A stretch of DNA of 64,000 nt from CAVYVZ01 sp963772065. GTDB taxonomy: Bacteria > Acidobacteriota > Vicinamibacteria > Vicinamibacterales > UBA2999. The DNA is taken from assembly GCA_963772065.1 (NCBI GenBank), contig CAVYVZ010000009.1, positions 248,001 through 312,000 of the forward strand, written 5' to 3'. The notes below the pieces were generated by a model that was not told the origin of the DNA, did no database searches, and saw only the letters and a program-made list of their open reading frames with translations. Every line of letters starts with the position of its first letter. The first letter of the stretch is position 1. The translations under genes and the position numbers were made by a program. Shown in pieces: positions 33,845-42,448 of the stretch.

Positions 33845-34809
33845 TGCGCCACCTCCTGCGGCGCCGCCGCGGTTGCCGCATCCTCGGTCGTCAGGCTGAG
33901 GAAGATGTCTTCGAGGCTCATGCGCATCGGCCGCAGCTCCAGCAGGCCCCACCCGCGCGTCACGATCGCCGCGGCGAGCTCGCGGCGAACGTCGCGCCCC
34001 TTTTCGCTGTCCACCTCGAAGCCGACGACGCGGTCGCGAGTGTCGGCCGCGACGACGCGCGTGACACCCGGCACGCCCTGCAACGCCGTCCCCACGTCGC
34101 CGTTTCCGCCGTCCACCTGCACGTACATCGTCTCCGAGCCGCGGAGCCTCGCGGTCAGGTTGTCGGGCGTGTCCACCGCCACGACGCGTCCCTTGTTGAT
34201 GATCACGACGCGCTGGCAGGTCTGCGAGACCTCTGGAAGGATGTGCGTGCTGAGGATGATCGTGTGATCGCCAGCGAGCTCCTTGATCAGCTTTCGGGTC
34301 TCGATGATCTGCTTCGGATCGAGGCCGGCCGTCGGCTCGTCGAGGATGAGGACGTCGGGATTGTGGAGCAGCGCCTGCGCCAGCCCGACCCGCTGGCGAT
34401 AGCCTTTCGACAGCTTGCCGCAATGCCGCTTGGCGACGTCGGCGATCCGCGTGCGCTCCATCACCGCGCCAATCCGCGCCTTGCGGTCGTGCCGCGGCAC
34501 TCCCTTGATGCGCGCCACGAAGTCGAGATAGTCGCGCACGGCCATGTCGGGGTAGAGCGGCGGCGTTTCCGGGAGGTACCCGGTGCGCCGCTTCGCTTCG
34601 ATCGGCTGGTCGAGCACGTCGAACCCGGCCACGATCGCTTTCCCCTCGGTGGGCGGCATGTAGCCGGTCAGGACGCGCATGGTGGTCGTCTTCCCCGCGC
34701 CGTTCGGACCGAGAAAGCCGAGGATCTCCCCGCGCTCCACCCGGAAGGTGACGTCATCCACAGCCGTAAAGAGGCCGTAGCGCTTCGTGAGGTGCTGTAC
34801 CTCAATCAC
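33841..34809 (-). CDS. ABC transporter ATP-binding protein (GldA-like)
   Basis: 322 aa. Walker A GPNGAGKTT, Q-loop YLPETPPLYPDM, signature LSKGYRQRVGLAQALL, Walker B DVLILDEPTAGLDP, H-loop ILSTHILPEV. The C-terminal ~90 residues form the DUF4162-type extension common to exporters of this class. First gene of a four-gene leftward operon (ATPase, permease, GldG-like, DUF4340) probably also including the PBP4-type peptidase. In Bacteroidota the homologues support gliding and secretion; in this lineage the role is undefined. Confidence 0.94.
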   Translation of the reverse strand: MIEVQHLTKRYGLFTAVDDVTFRVERGEILGFLGPNGAGKTTTMRVLTGYMPPTEGKAIVAGFDVLDQPIEAKRRTGYLPETPPLYPDMAVRDYLDFVARIKGVPRHDRKARIGAVMERTRIADVAKRHCGKLSKGYRQRVGLAQALLHNPDVLILDEPTAGLDPKQIIETRKLIKELAGDHTIILSTHILPEVSQTCQRVVIINKGRVVAVDTPDNLTARLRGSETMYVQVDGGNGDVGTALQGVPGVTRVVAADTRDRVVGFEVDSEKGRDVRRELAAAIVTRGWGLLELRPMRMSLEDIFLSLTTEDAATAAAPQEVAQ

Positions 34810-34947
34810 TGCATCTGCTCCGATCTATTCGAATGTTCCTTCGGCGCGGCGCCTGTCGGCCGCTCCAACCGACAATCGTAACCAAGAGAGTCGAGGCTCG
34901 GCAAGGCAGGCGGCCTAGGATACAGTCTTGGGGCAAAGGAGACTCGC

Positions 34948-35418
34948 ATGTCCGCCGACGTTGGAAGCAAGGCCCCCGACTTCACCCTTCCGAACCAGGA
35001 TCGCCAACCCGTGACGCTGCGCGCGGAGACCGCCAATGCCCCCGTCGTGCTGGCGTTCTTCCCGGCCGCCTTCAGCTCCGTCTGCACGAAGGAGCTCTGC
35101 ACCTTTCGCGACCAGCTCGGTCCGATGAACCACCTGGCCAAGGCCCGGGTACTCGGGATCAGCGTCGATACGCCGTTCGCGCTGAAGGCCTTTGCGAACG
35201 CCGAACGGCTGCAGTTTCCGCTTCTGAGCGATTTCAACAAAGAGACGATTCGCGCCTATGACGTCGTCAATCCCGACATGATCGGGTTGAAAGGCATCTC
35301 GAAGCGCGCGGTGTTCGTCATCGATCGCGACGGCACCGTGCGCTACAAGGAAGTCCTCGACGACGCGCGGAACGAGCCCAACTACGACAAGCTGAACGGC
35401 GCGCTCGCGGTGCTTTAG
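34948..35418 (+). CDS. Peroxiredoxin (AhpE/BCP-like)
   Basis: 156 aa thiol peroxidase. VGSKAPDFTLPNQDRQPVTL, active site FFPAAFSSVCTKELCTF (peroxidatic Cys in VCTKELC, with a second Cys four residues later), ISVDTPFALKAFANAERLQFPLLSD and KRAVFVIDRDGTVRY. Good AAAGGAG ribosome-binding site before ATG 34948. Followed by a GC-rich hairpin and then the metal-response operon. Reduces peroxides using a cytoplasmic thiol donor; possibly linked to the flavoprotein at 2.4 kb, but that is speculation. Confidence 0.94.
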   Translation: MSADVGSKAPDFTLPNQDRQPVTLRAETANAPVVLAFFPAAFSSVCTKELCTFRDQLGPMNHLAKARVLGISVDTPFALKAFANAERLQFPLLSDFNKETIRAYDVVNPDMIGLKGISKRAVFVIDRDGTVRYKEVLDDARNEPNYDKLNGALAVL

Positions 35419-35460
35419 GGGATCCGACGTCCGCTTGCGGCGTCCGGCCGGGATCCCCTA
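35416..35460 (+). terminator. Compound hairpin after the peroxiredoxin gene
   Basis: Outer 10-bp stem TAGGGGATCC/GGATCCCCTA, with an inner stem GACG-t-CCGC/GCGGCGTC. The first stem base pair uses the peroxiredoxin TAG stop. No T-run follows, so termination may be inefficient. It directly abuts the ArsR operator. Confidence 0.6.
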
Positions 35461-35484
35461 ACATATGAACAATTGCTCATATGT
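35461..35484 (+). promoter_or_regulatory. ArsR/SmtB-type operator overlapping the regulator start codon
   Basis: Two 12-base halves, ACATATGAACAA and (read from the other strand) ACATATGAGCAA, adjoin as an imperfect 24-base palindrome with one mismatch. This is the TGAAC/TGAGC-containing layout typical of SmtB/CadC/ZiaR operators. It includes the ATG at 35481, so autorepression of a short-leader or leaderless message is expected. Confidence 0.8.
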
Positions 35485-35795
35485 CACATCCTGACCGCGC
35501 CCAGCTCCTGCACCCCGATACGGTCGGGGCGCTTGCGGACATCTTCAAGGTCCTCGGGGATCCCACGCGGGTTCGTATTCTCGACGTGCTGTCGCGCGGC
35601 GAGCTGTGCGTCTGCCATCTTGCCCAGCTCCTTGGCTTGACGGAATCCGCCGTGTCGCACCAGCTGCGCCTTCTCAGGAACACCAGGGTGGTCCGCCCCC
35701 GGCGCCAAGGCCGGCTCATTTACTACGCGCTCGACGACAAGCACGTCCTGACGCTGTTCCGTCAGGGCCTGAAGCACGTGGAGGAGCATGGCTAG
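35481..35795 (+). CDS. ArsR/SmtB family metal-responsive repressor
   Basis: 104 aa winged helix. LADIFKVLGDPTRVRILDVLSRGELCVCHLAQLLGLTESAVSHQLRLLRNTRVVRPRRQGRLIYYAL is canonical. Two possible metal sites are visible: an alpha-3 cysteine pair in ELCVCHL and an alpha-5 site D-x-H-x(10)-H-x2-E in DDKHVLTLFRQGLKHVEEHG as in SmtB/ZiaR. That points to Zn(II) or Cd(II)/Pb(II) sensing. No Shine-Dalgarno; the start codon lies in its own operator. The stop overlaps the ATPase start by eight bases. Confidence 0.95.
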   Translation: MSHPDRAQLLHPDTVGALADIFKVLGDPTRVRILDVLSRGELCVCHLAQLLGLTESAVSHQLRLLRNTRVVRPRRQGRLIYYALDDKHVLTLFRQGLKHVEEHG

Positions 35796-37911
35796 CCCTT
35801 CCTGCGCGGTCTGCGAGCTCCACGCGGAAGCGGTCTTCCGCGTCGAAGGCATGGACTGCAACGAGGAGGTGGTCATCCTCGAGCGCCGGCTGAAGCCGAT
35901 TACGGGCGTCGAATCGATCGCCGCCGACCTGCTGGGGCAGCGGCTGCACGTGAAGTACGACGCCGCGAAGCTGACCACGGCCACCCTCGTCGACGCGATC
36001 GGCGACACCGGCATGCGGATGTGGCTCGAGCACGAGGAGCCTCTGGCAAGCCCGGCCGTGCTCGAGTGGCGGGCACGCCTGATGGGCGTTTCCGGCGCCG
36101 CTCTCGTCGCTGGATGGTGGACCGGCCGCTGGGATCCACAGGTGGGTGCGATCTTGTACATGGTTGCGATCGCCGCCGGCTCCGTCTACCCGGTCCGGCG
36201 CGCGGTCAGCGCCATTCGCTCGAGAACGCTTGATATCAACGTGCTGATGGTTGTGGCCGTCGCGGGGGCCGTCGCCATCGGGGAGTGGTTCGAGGCCGCC
36301 AGCGTCGTGTTCCTGTTCTCGGTGGCGCAGTGGCTCGAGGTGCGCACGCTCGAGCGCGCGCGCCAGGCGATCCGCGCGCTGATCGACCTCTCGCCGCAGG
36401 ATGCTCTCGTCAAGCGCCACGGACATGAGCATCGCGTTCCGCTGGACGACATCAGCGTGGGCGACGAGATCGTGATCCGGCCGGGCGACAAGGTCCCCCT
36501 CGACGGCGAGATCGTGCACGGGCAGAGCGATCTCAACGAAGCGCCGATCACGGGCGAGTCGCTGCCGGTCGACAAATCACCCGGCGACGAGATCTACGCC
36601 GGCACCATCAACGGTCATGGAGCGCTCGAGGTGCGGGTCACACGGCTGCGCCGCGACACCAGGCTGGCGCGTATCACCCATCTCATCGAAACCGCACAGG
36701 CGCAACGCGCGCCCGTACAGACGTTCGTCGATCGCTTCGCGCGTGTCTACACTCCGGCGGTCATCGTCCTCGCGCTGGCGCTGATGGCGGTGCCGGTGCT
36801 GGCCGGCGGGGATCCGTCGGTCTGGTTCTATCGTTCCCTCGTCCTGCTCGTGATCTCGTGCCCGTGTGCGCTCGTCATTTCGACGCCCGTGTCGATCGTC
36901 GCCGCGCTTGCGGGGGCCGCGCGCAACGGTGTGCTCATCAAGGGCGGCGCGTATCTGGAACGTCTGGCGGCTGTGCGGACAGTGGCCTTCGACAAGACCG
37001 GCACCCTCACGCGGGCCGAGCCGCGGGTCATCGGCGTCGTGCCGCTCAACGGGGCGGCGGAGCTGGAGGTGGTCGAGATGGCGGCCGCGCTCGAGTCGCG
37101 TTCGGCGCATCCGATTGCCCGCGCCATCGGGCAGCACGCCGTCCGAGTGGGTTTGAAGCCGCGGCCCGCAGCGTCATTTGCCGCGCTGCACGGGCTGGGC
37201 GCCGAGGGCTTCGTCGGCGACCGGCGGGTCGTGGTCGGCAGCGAGCGCCTTTTTGCCGAGCGCGGCCTGGCTGTCGGAGGAAGCCACGACGTCATGGCGC
37301 CGCACCGCCAGGCGGGCCGCACGCTCGTCCTGCTCGCCGTCGACGGTACGACGCGCGGCGCCATTTCACTGGCCGACCGCCCGCGCGAAACCGCGCGCGA
37401 GGCGGTGGAGCTGCTTCGGGGGCAGGGTGTCCGGCGCGTCGTGATGCTGACCGGCGATCACCCCGACACGGCGCGTACGATTGCCCACGAGCTCGGGGTC
37501 GACGAGGTTCGGGCGGCGTTGATGCCGGAACACAAGCACGCGGCCGTGCGAGACCTTCACGACGCGCACGGGGCGGTGATGATGGTGGGCGATGGCGTGA
37601 ACGACGCGCCGGCCCTCGCCGCAGCCGACGTGGGCGTCGCGATGGGGGCGGCGGCATCCGATGCCGCGCTCGAGACGGCGGATGTGGCACTGATGTCCGG
37701 CGAGTTGCTGAAGCTCCCCTACGCGCTCCGCCTGGCCCGGGCGACCCTGCGCAACATCCGCACGAACGTCGCGATCTCGCTCGTGCTGAAAGCCGCATTC
37801 CTGGTCCTCGCGATGACGGGCCACGCTACGCTGTGGATGGCGATCCTCGCGGACACGGGCGCGTCAGTCATCGTCGTGGGGAACGCGCTGCGCTTGCTAC
37901 GCGCGCGGTAA
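35788..37911 (+). CDS. Heavy-metal exporting P1B-type ATPase (ZntA/CadA-like)
   Basis: 707 aa. N-terminal Cys-rich start (CAVCELH) and one heavy-metal domain with GMDCNEEV. Eight predicted helices, actuator motif TGES in APITGESLPVD, transmembrane metal site CPC in VISCPCALVIS, phosphorylation site DKTGTLT, SAHPIARAIG (HP motif) and MVGDGVNDAPALAAADVGVAMG. The final helix has DTGASVIVVGNALRLLR, the aspartate of Zn/Cd/Pb-type (P1B-2) pumps. Co-transcribed with and overlapping the ArsR/SmtB gene, so induced by the same metal. Confidence 0.95.
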   Translation: MASPSCAVCELHAEAVFRVEGMDCNEEVVILERRLKPITGVESIAADLLGQRLHVKYDAAKLTTATLVDAIGDTGMRMWLEHEEPLASPAVLEWRARLMGVSGAALVAGWWTGRWDPQVGAILYMVAIAAGSVYPVRRAVSAIRSRTLDINVLMVVAVAGAVAIGEWFEAASVVFLFSVAQWLEVRTLERARQAIRALIDLSPQDALVKRHGHEHRVPLDDISVGDEIVIRPGDKVPLDGEIVHGQSDLNEAPITGESLPVDKSPGDEIYAGTINGHGALEVRVTRLRRDTRLARITHLIETAQAQRAPVQTFVDRFARVYTPAVIVLALALMAVPVLAGGDPSVWFYRSLVLLVISCPCALVISTPVSIVAALAGAARNGVLIKGGAYLERLAAVRTVAFDKTGTLTRAEPRVIGVVPLNGAAELEVVEMAAALESRSAHPIARAIGQHAVRVGLKPRPAASFAALHGLGAEGFVGDRRVVVGSERLFAERGLAVGGSHDVMAPHRQAGRTLVLLAVDGTTRGAISLADRPRETAREAVELLRGQGVRRVVMLTGDHPDTARTIAHELGVDEVRAALMPEHKHAAVRDLHDAHGAVMMVGDGVNDAPALAAADVGVAMGAAASDAALETADVALMSGELLKLPYALRLARATLRNIRTNVAISLVLKAAFLVLAMTGHATLWMAILADTGASVIVVGNALRLLRAR

Positions 37912-37926
37912 ACTCAAACTCCACGA

Positions 37927-37990
37927 ACCACGAAAACACGAAATGCACGAAAGCCGGATCCTTTTCGTGGGCTTCGTGCTTTCGTGGTTT
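37927..37990. repeat. CACGAAA palindromic element (three units per arm)
   Basis: Left arm AACCACGAAAACACGAAATG plus CACGAAAG, 7-base centre, right arm CTTTTCGTGGGC plus TTCGTGCTTTCGTGGTTT. Between the convergent ATPase and REC-PilZ genes. Could serve as a bidirectional transcription stop. Confidence 0.85.
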
Positions 37991-38022
37991 GAGAGAGAAA
38001 ACGAGACGGCGCGGAGAACGGG

Positions 38023-38745
38023 CTAGGCTTTTCGATTCGAAAAGAAGTGCGCGTCGACGAACTCGTCGATCGCGGTCTGGTCGGCCGGCTCGACTTTCTC
38101 GAACTGCATCCCCATCCCCACGCGACGGTCGGTCCACGCCACGCGCGCTTCGGCGTCGATGTCCTTCTTGGATCCGGGCAGGCGGAAGCGAAGCCGCGCT
38201 CGCGTGTTCTGTTCGAGCGGGCTCGTGGTGCGGATCGCGATGCCGCCGTGGCTCAGGTTCAACGTGAGCGCGGCCGCGATGGTGTTGCCATAACGGTAGG
38301 CGATCGGAATCCCGAGCACCACCCGCGGGCTCTTGCGGCGATTGTAGTTGTCCGGGAACAGGTGCGGCGCCAGCGAAGGAAGGATGTGTTGCACCGCGCT
38401 GTACTCGTTCACGTATCCCGACACGCCGAGCGAGGCGAGCTCACGCACTTCCTCGGCGCTCGCAATCGTGCCGCTGAACACCAGGATCGGCACCTTGCCC
38501 GAGTCGAGCTTGCGGATGGTCCGCACCACCTCGACGCCGTTGGCATTCGGCAGCCGAAGATCGAGAACGAGCAGGTCGATCTCGGCCATGTCGGCGCGGA
38601 GCCGCAGCAGCAGTTCGGCCGCCGTTCGGACCGTGACCGCGCGGTGACCGGCGCCCTCGAGCGCCGCCTTGAACCGGTCGCGCACGAAGGCCGTGTCGTC
38701 GGCGACGACGACGGTCTTCGCGGTCACAGGCGTGGTGCCGGTCAT
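38023..38745 (-). CDS. Response regulator with C-terminal PilZ domain
   Basis: 240 aa. Receiver domain: acidic pair in VVVADDTAFVRD, phospho-acceptor Asp in IDLLVLDLRLPNANG (~60), ILVFSGT switch residue. Then a PilZ domain (~135-235): RRKSPRVVLGIPIAY gives the RxxxR c-di-GMP box (RRKSPR), and LNLSHGGIAIRT matches the (D/N)xSxxG motif. Thus a predicted c-di-GMP-binding output under phosphorelay control. It ends near a CACGAAA palindrome and is divergent from the zinc-ribbon gene. Partner kinase not adjacent. Confidence 0.92.
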   Translation of the reverse strand: MTGTTPVTAKTVVVADDTAFVRDRFKAALEGAGHRAVTVRTAAELLLRLRADMAEIDLLVLDLRLPNANGVEVVRTIRKLDSGKVPILVFSGTIASAEEVRELASLGVSGYVNEYSAVQHILPSLAPHLFPDNYNRRKSPRVVLGIPIAYRYGNTIAAALTLNLSHGGIAIRTTSPLEQNTRARLRFRLPGSKKDIDAEARVAWTDRRVGMGMQFEKVEPADQTAIDEFVDAHFFSNRKA

Positions 38746-38788
38746 CGCTTTTTCTATCGGATCCGAGCGCGGTTGACCTTAGGCTTGA

Positions 38789-38818
38789 TTGCAGACTTTA
38801 TCAGGTTCTCGTTATAAT
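38789..38818 (+). promoter_or_regulatory. Sigma-70-type promoter for the zinc-ribbon/larE pair
   Basis: TTGCAG (38789-38794), 18-base spacer, perfect TATAAT (38813-38818). Expected start near 38825, 37 bases before the ATG at 38862. Confidence 0.6.
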
Positions 38819-38861
38819 CCGACGTCTGTCACGACGCGGCACTGCGCCGCATGGAGCCCGT

Positions 38862-39113
38862 ATGGCGACGTGCCCGGAATGCGACTACGACGAGATCGAC
38901 ACGGAGGACTTCGAGGAGGGCGATAAGCTCAGTTGTCCCGAGTGTGGAAAGAACCTCGTCCTGGTGGGTCCGGACGAGGTCGATTTCGCGGCCGGCGACG
39001 ACGACGACGACGATGATGACGACGATCTCGAGGATGAAGACGAGGATCTCGACGACGAAGACGACCTGGACGACGAGGACGAGGACGAAGAGACGGAGGA
39101 CTACGACGAGTGA
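38862..39113 (+). CDS. Small zinc-ribbon protein with poly-Asp/Glu tail
   Basis: 83 aa. N-terminal zinc ribbon with two CPxC knuckles, CPECDYDEID and CPECGKNLVLVG, followed by ~45 residues that are almost only Asp and Glu (a DDDDDDDDDD run, then mixed ED). Such lysine-W-like ribbons occur in LysW carrier proteins, but the terminal EDWGE-type motif is absent (end TEDYDE), so I do not call it LysW. The stop overlaps the larE GTG. Possible metal chaperone, carrier or transcription/translation adaptor; unknown. Confidence 0.85.
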   Translation: MATCPECDYDEIDTEDFEEGDKLSCPECGKNLVLVGPDEVDFAAGDDDDDDDDDDLEDEDEDLDDEDDLDDEDEDEETEDYDE

Positions 39114-39928
39114 ATCCTGAGGCGAAGGAGCGGCGGCTCTTCGAGCTGCTCGCGAGCCTCGACTCCGCAATCGTCGCATTCAGCGGCGGCGTCGACAGCG
39201 CCTACCTCGCCTGGGCGGCCACCACAATCCTCGGCCCGCGCGCCCTGTGCATCACGGCAGACAGCCCCAGCTACCCCGATCGCCATCGGCAACTCGCGCT
39301 GCGCATCGCGCGCGACTTCAGCCTGCATCATGAAATCGTCGGCACCGCGGAGTTGGAGCGGCCCGAGTATCGCGCCAACCCGGTGGACCGCTGCTACTAC
39401 TGCAAGCAGGAGTTGTACACGGCGCTGACCGACATCGCTCGCGCGCGCGGCATCGCGGCCGTCGTCGACGGCAACAACGCCGACGATCGCGGCGACTACC
39501 GGCCGGGCCGCAAGGCGGCGCGTGAGTTCGGCGTCCGCAGCCCGCTCGACGAGGCGGATCTGCTGAAGGATGACATCCGCGAGCTCTCACGACGCGTCGG
39601 CCTGCCAACGTGGGACGAGCCGGCCTCGGCCTGTCTGTCATCGCGGATTCCGTACCACTCCGAGGTCACGGGCGAGAAGCTGCGGATGATCGAGCGCGCG
39701 GAAGTGGTCCTGCACGATCTGGGCTTCCGTGTCTGCCGCGTCCGCCACCATGACACGCTTGCCCGACTCGAGATCGGTCGCGAGGAGCTTGTCCGCGCCC
39801 TCGAACCCGAGTTGCGCGATCGCATCGTTCGAGAGCTGCGGGCCATTGGCTACCAGCACGTCACGATCGATCTACAGGGATACCGGATGGGCAGCCTGAA
39901 TGAAGGCGTCCTCCTCCGCCCCGCTTGA
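39110..39928 (+). CDS. larE: ATP-dependent sacrificial sulfur transferase LarE
   Basis: 272 aa PP-loop enzyme that donates sulfur for the nickel-pincer cofactor of lactate racemase. PP-loop VAFSGGVDSAYLAWAA, ADSPSYPDRHRQLA, RCYYCKQELYTAL, VVDGNNADDRGDYRPGRKAA and the sacrificial-Cys region TWDEPASACLSSRIPY. The Cys in SACLSSR is present, so this is the single-Cys sacrificial form. GTG start overlaps the zinc-ribbon stop. larA, larB and larC are not in the window. Confidence 0.94.
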   Translation: MNPEAKERRLFELLASLDSAIVAFSGGVDSAYLAWAATTILGPRALCITADSPSYPDRHRQLALRIARDFSLHHEIVGTAELERPEYRANPVDRCYYCKQELYTALTDIARARGIAAVVDGNNADDRGDYRPGRKAAREFGVRSPLDEADLLKDDIRELSRRVGLPTWDEPASACLSSRIPYHSEVTGEKLRMIERAEVVLHDLGFRVCRVRHHDTLARLEIGREELVRALEPELRDRIVRELRAIGYQHVTIDLQGYRMGSLNEGVLLRPA

Positions 39929-40038
39929 TTCAACTCCCATTCACAACGCCCATCTCCCAAAGCGACTCTCGAGACTCACCACGAAACGCACGAAAACGCG
40001 AAGAGTTCGAATTCGTGTATTTCGTGCTTCCGTGGTTT
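39929..40038. repeat. ACTCCCA word followed by CACGAAA palindromic element
   Basis: After the larE stop, CAACTCCCATTCACAACGCC (related in reverse to 40139-40172) is followed at 39977-40038 by CACCACGAAACGCACGAAAA and its inverted partner TTTCGTGCTTCCGTGGTTTG. Same architecture as at 37927, 55408 and 61273. Confidence 0.8.
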
Positions 40039-40074
40039 GTTGAACGCCCAGCCGCATAGAGGTCATGTAGAGTC

Positions 40075-42379
40075 GTGGGCGTCAGCGAGCGAAGCGGACA
40101 GGTGCAGACACAAGAATCGTCGGAGTCAAGCGAAGTCGCGTTGGGAGTTGGGAGTTGGCGATGGGCAGTTGCTCCATGGCTCCTAGCCACCATTTACTTC
40201 GTCGCGCACCTGTTCACGCTGGCACCGTCTCTCGAAGACATCGATTCCATCAACTTCGCGCTGGGACTCAGGGAGTTCGACGTTGCCCAGCATCAGCCCC
40301 ATCCCCCGGGCTACCCGGTGTACATCGCTTTCGGCCGGCTGTCGCTCGCGATCGTGCGTGCGGTGCGGCCGGGGCTGGATCGCGTCGCGGCGGAAGCGGC
40401 GGCCCTGTCCCTCGTATCCGCCATTGCGGGCGCGCTGGCGCTGGTGTTCGCGTGGCGTGTGTTCGGCCTGCTCGCACGTGACGAGCCCCCCGAAGCGCGA
40501 GGCCGCGTCCGTCTGTGGGGCACCGGTACTCCTCGGAGTCTGTCCGCTCTTCTGGGTGACCGGCGTCCGACCGATGAGCGATATGCCTGGCCTGGCTGCG
40601 GCGCTCGCGGCCCAGGCGCTGCTCCTGGCCGGACGCGTGCGGGCCGGCGCCTTTCTCGCGGGCCTGGCGCTCGGCGTCCGCTCGCAGACACTCTGGCTCA
40701 CGGCACCGTTGATCGCAGTTGAGCTGTGGGGCCGTCGAGGTCCTGCAGCGGCCCGCGACCGGGTCGTGATCGTTCTTCTCGCGGCCGCGGGCGCGCTGTG
40801 CTGGGCGATTCCGCTCGTCGCCGCCGTAGGCGGGGTGGACGCGTATCTAGCCGTTCTTGGCGCGCAAGCCGGTGAAGACTTCACCTTCGTGGACATGTTG
40901 TGGGCGAACCCCACGCCGCGGCGCCTTGCGTTTGGCCTCATCCAGACGCTCGTGTTGCCGTGGGGCACGCTTCCGTTCGCCGGAGTAGTGATCGCCCTCG
41001 CGATGACGGGCGGGCTGTTCATGCTGGTGAGGGAACGCCGGTCGTTGGCCCTCACGCTCGCGGCCTTCGGACCGTATGCGGTGTTCCACCTTGTGTTCCA
41101 GGAAACCGTCACCGTGCGGTATGCGTTGCCGGTGGTCGCGGCGGTCGCTTTCCTCGTCGCGCGAGGCGTGGCGGTAGCCGGGAAGGCGACCAACATGATC
41201 GCCATGCCCATCGCCGTGGTATCCCTGCTCATCGCCGTGCCTTGCGTCCGCGGCTACGCCAGCGGACCTCATCCCGCATTCCGCGCAATCGCCGACGCAT
41301 CCCGACGCGCGGAGGCGGATCGCCCGGCCATGGTGACGTCACATTTCGAGCTGCGGCGGCCGCTGCGGGCCGTCGAGCCGGCGTCGCTGCCCGTGGTCTT
41401 CGCACCGCACCAGCGCGAATGGCTCGAGCTGGTGAAGTACTGGGCGGGCGGTGGCCGCGGCCCCGTGTGGTTTCTCGCCAATCCCCGTCGGACCGACCTG
41501 GATCTGATCGATCCGCACAGCCGTCGCGACGTCGTGCGCTATCGCTGGCAGGTGGAGGGCCGCCCGGAGCTGAGCGGCACGCGACCCGCCGCGGTGGACT
41601 GGTACCGCCTCCGGCCGCCCGGCTGGTTTCTGGCGGAAGGCTGGTCACTCACGCCGGAGACCGGTGGCCTCGCCCAGGCGAACGGTACGACCCCGGATCG
41701 GAAACCTGTCCTCGGCCACGTGCGCCGGCAGGCGGGCCCCATGCATGCGGTGATCGGCGGGCGTCATCTCGGAACGGCGGCCGACGCGCCAGCGGAGTTC
41801 GAGATGACCCTCGACGGCGCCGCCATCGATCGCTGGACAGTCACGGCTGCCGACCCGGGCTTTCTGCGGTTCGTGGAGTTGCCTGCCGGGACCGGCGGGC
41901 CGGACGGGACCTACGCCACGCTGAGCATTCGCGCGTCGTCGTCACCCGTGGCGGTAAGGCGATTCGACATCCAGCCGGTCTCGCGCGCCATCTTTGGCTT
42001 CGGCCCGGGCTGGCATGAAGAGGAATACGACGCGGCCACCGGCTTGCGCTGGCGATGGACGAGCGATTCGGCGGTCGTGCACGTTCGCGCGCCGGGCGCG
42101 TCCATCCGCCTGCGCCTCCGTGGCGAATCGCCACTGAAGTACTTCGATTCGCCACCGATACTAGTGTTGTCGGCCGCCGATCGCGTCCTCGCGCGCCTGG
42201 AGCCATCGTCGGATTGGACGTGGGACGTCGTGGTGCCGGCCGACGCGATTGCGGCGGCCCACGGTGAGCTGGTTGTCAGAACCAATCATGTGTTCGTCCC
42301 GTCCGAAATAGAGCGTTCACCCGATACGCGACGTCTCGGCTTGCGCGTCTTTGCAATCGACGTCGAAACCGCGCGTTGA
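40075..42379 (+). CDS. Multi-spanning membrane glycosyltransferase-like protein (one-base frameshift)
   Basis: About 767 aa after correction. The N-terminal half has many helices: APWLLATIYFVAHLFTL, ALSLVSAIAGALALVFAW, then in the +1 frame GAPVLLGVCPLFWVTGVRPMSDMPGLAAALAAQALL, and further helices to ~residue 370. LEDIDSINFALGLREFD carries the acidic first-loop motif and HPPGYPVYI resembles the PMT/ArnT/DUF2723 superfamily that uses polyprenyl-phosphate sugars. The C-terminal ~350 residues form a soluble beta-rich part. The shift lies between 40480 and 40525, probably at the C6 run at 40488. Most of the first ~30 codons after the GTG at 40075 fall in repeat-like DNA, so the start is uncertain. 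Confidence 0.7.
40136..40175 (+). repeat. TTGGGAG-family repeat word
   Basis: TTGGGAGTTGGGAGTTGGCG and flanks. The reverse complement resembles the ACTCCCA words at 39929-39960. Lies within the presumed 5' coding part of the membrane protein, which casts doubt on the upstream start. Confidence 0.5.
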
Positions 42380-42448
42380 CATGAGGCGATCCGGACGCTA
42401 AGCTCGGTCCGATCGTGCAACAACTAAATGTTCGATGAGGAGAGCTCG

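Noticed and set aside
34948..35418. Peroxiredoxin as a second selenoprotein
   Set aside because: The peroxidatic position is an ordinary Cys codon in SSVCTKELC and no in-frame TGA occurs.
37927..37990. CACGAAA arrays as a CRISPR
   Set aside because: Units are 7 bases with 2-3 base spacers and inverted halves; no 28-37 base direct repeats, unique spacers or cas genes.
38829..39179. Val/Ile-rich membrane-like frame opposite the acidic-tail protein
   Set aside because: It is the reverse complement of Asp/Glu codons (GAC/GAG gives GTC/CTC); an artefact of the acidic tail.
39110..39928. LarE as NAD synthetase or GMP-synthase-like enzyme
   Set aside because: The PP-loop is shared, but the ASACLSSRIPY region with the sacrificial Cys is specific to LarE.
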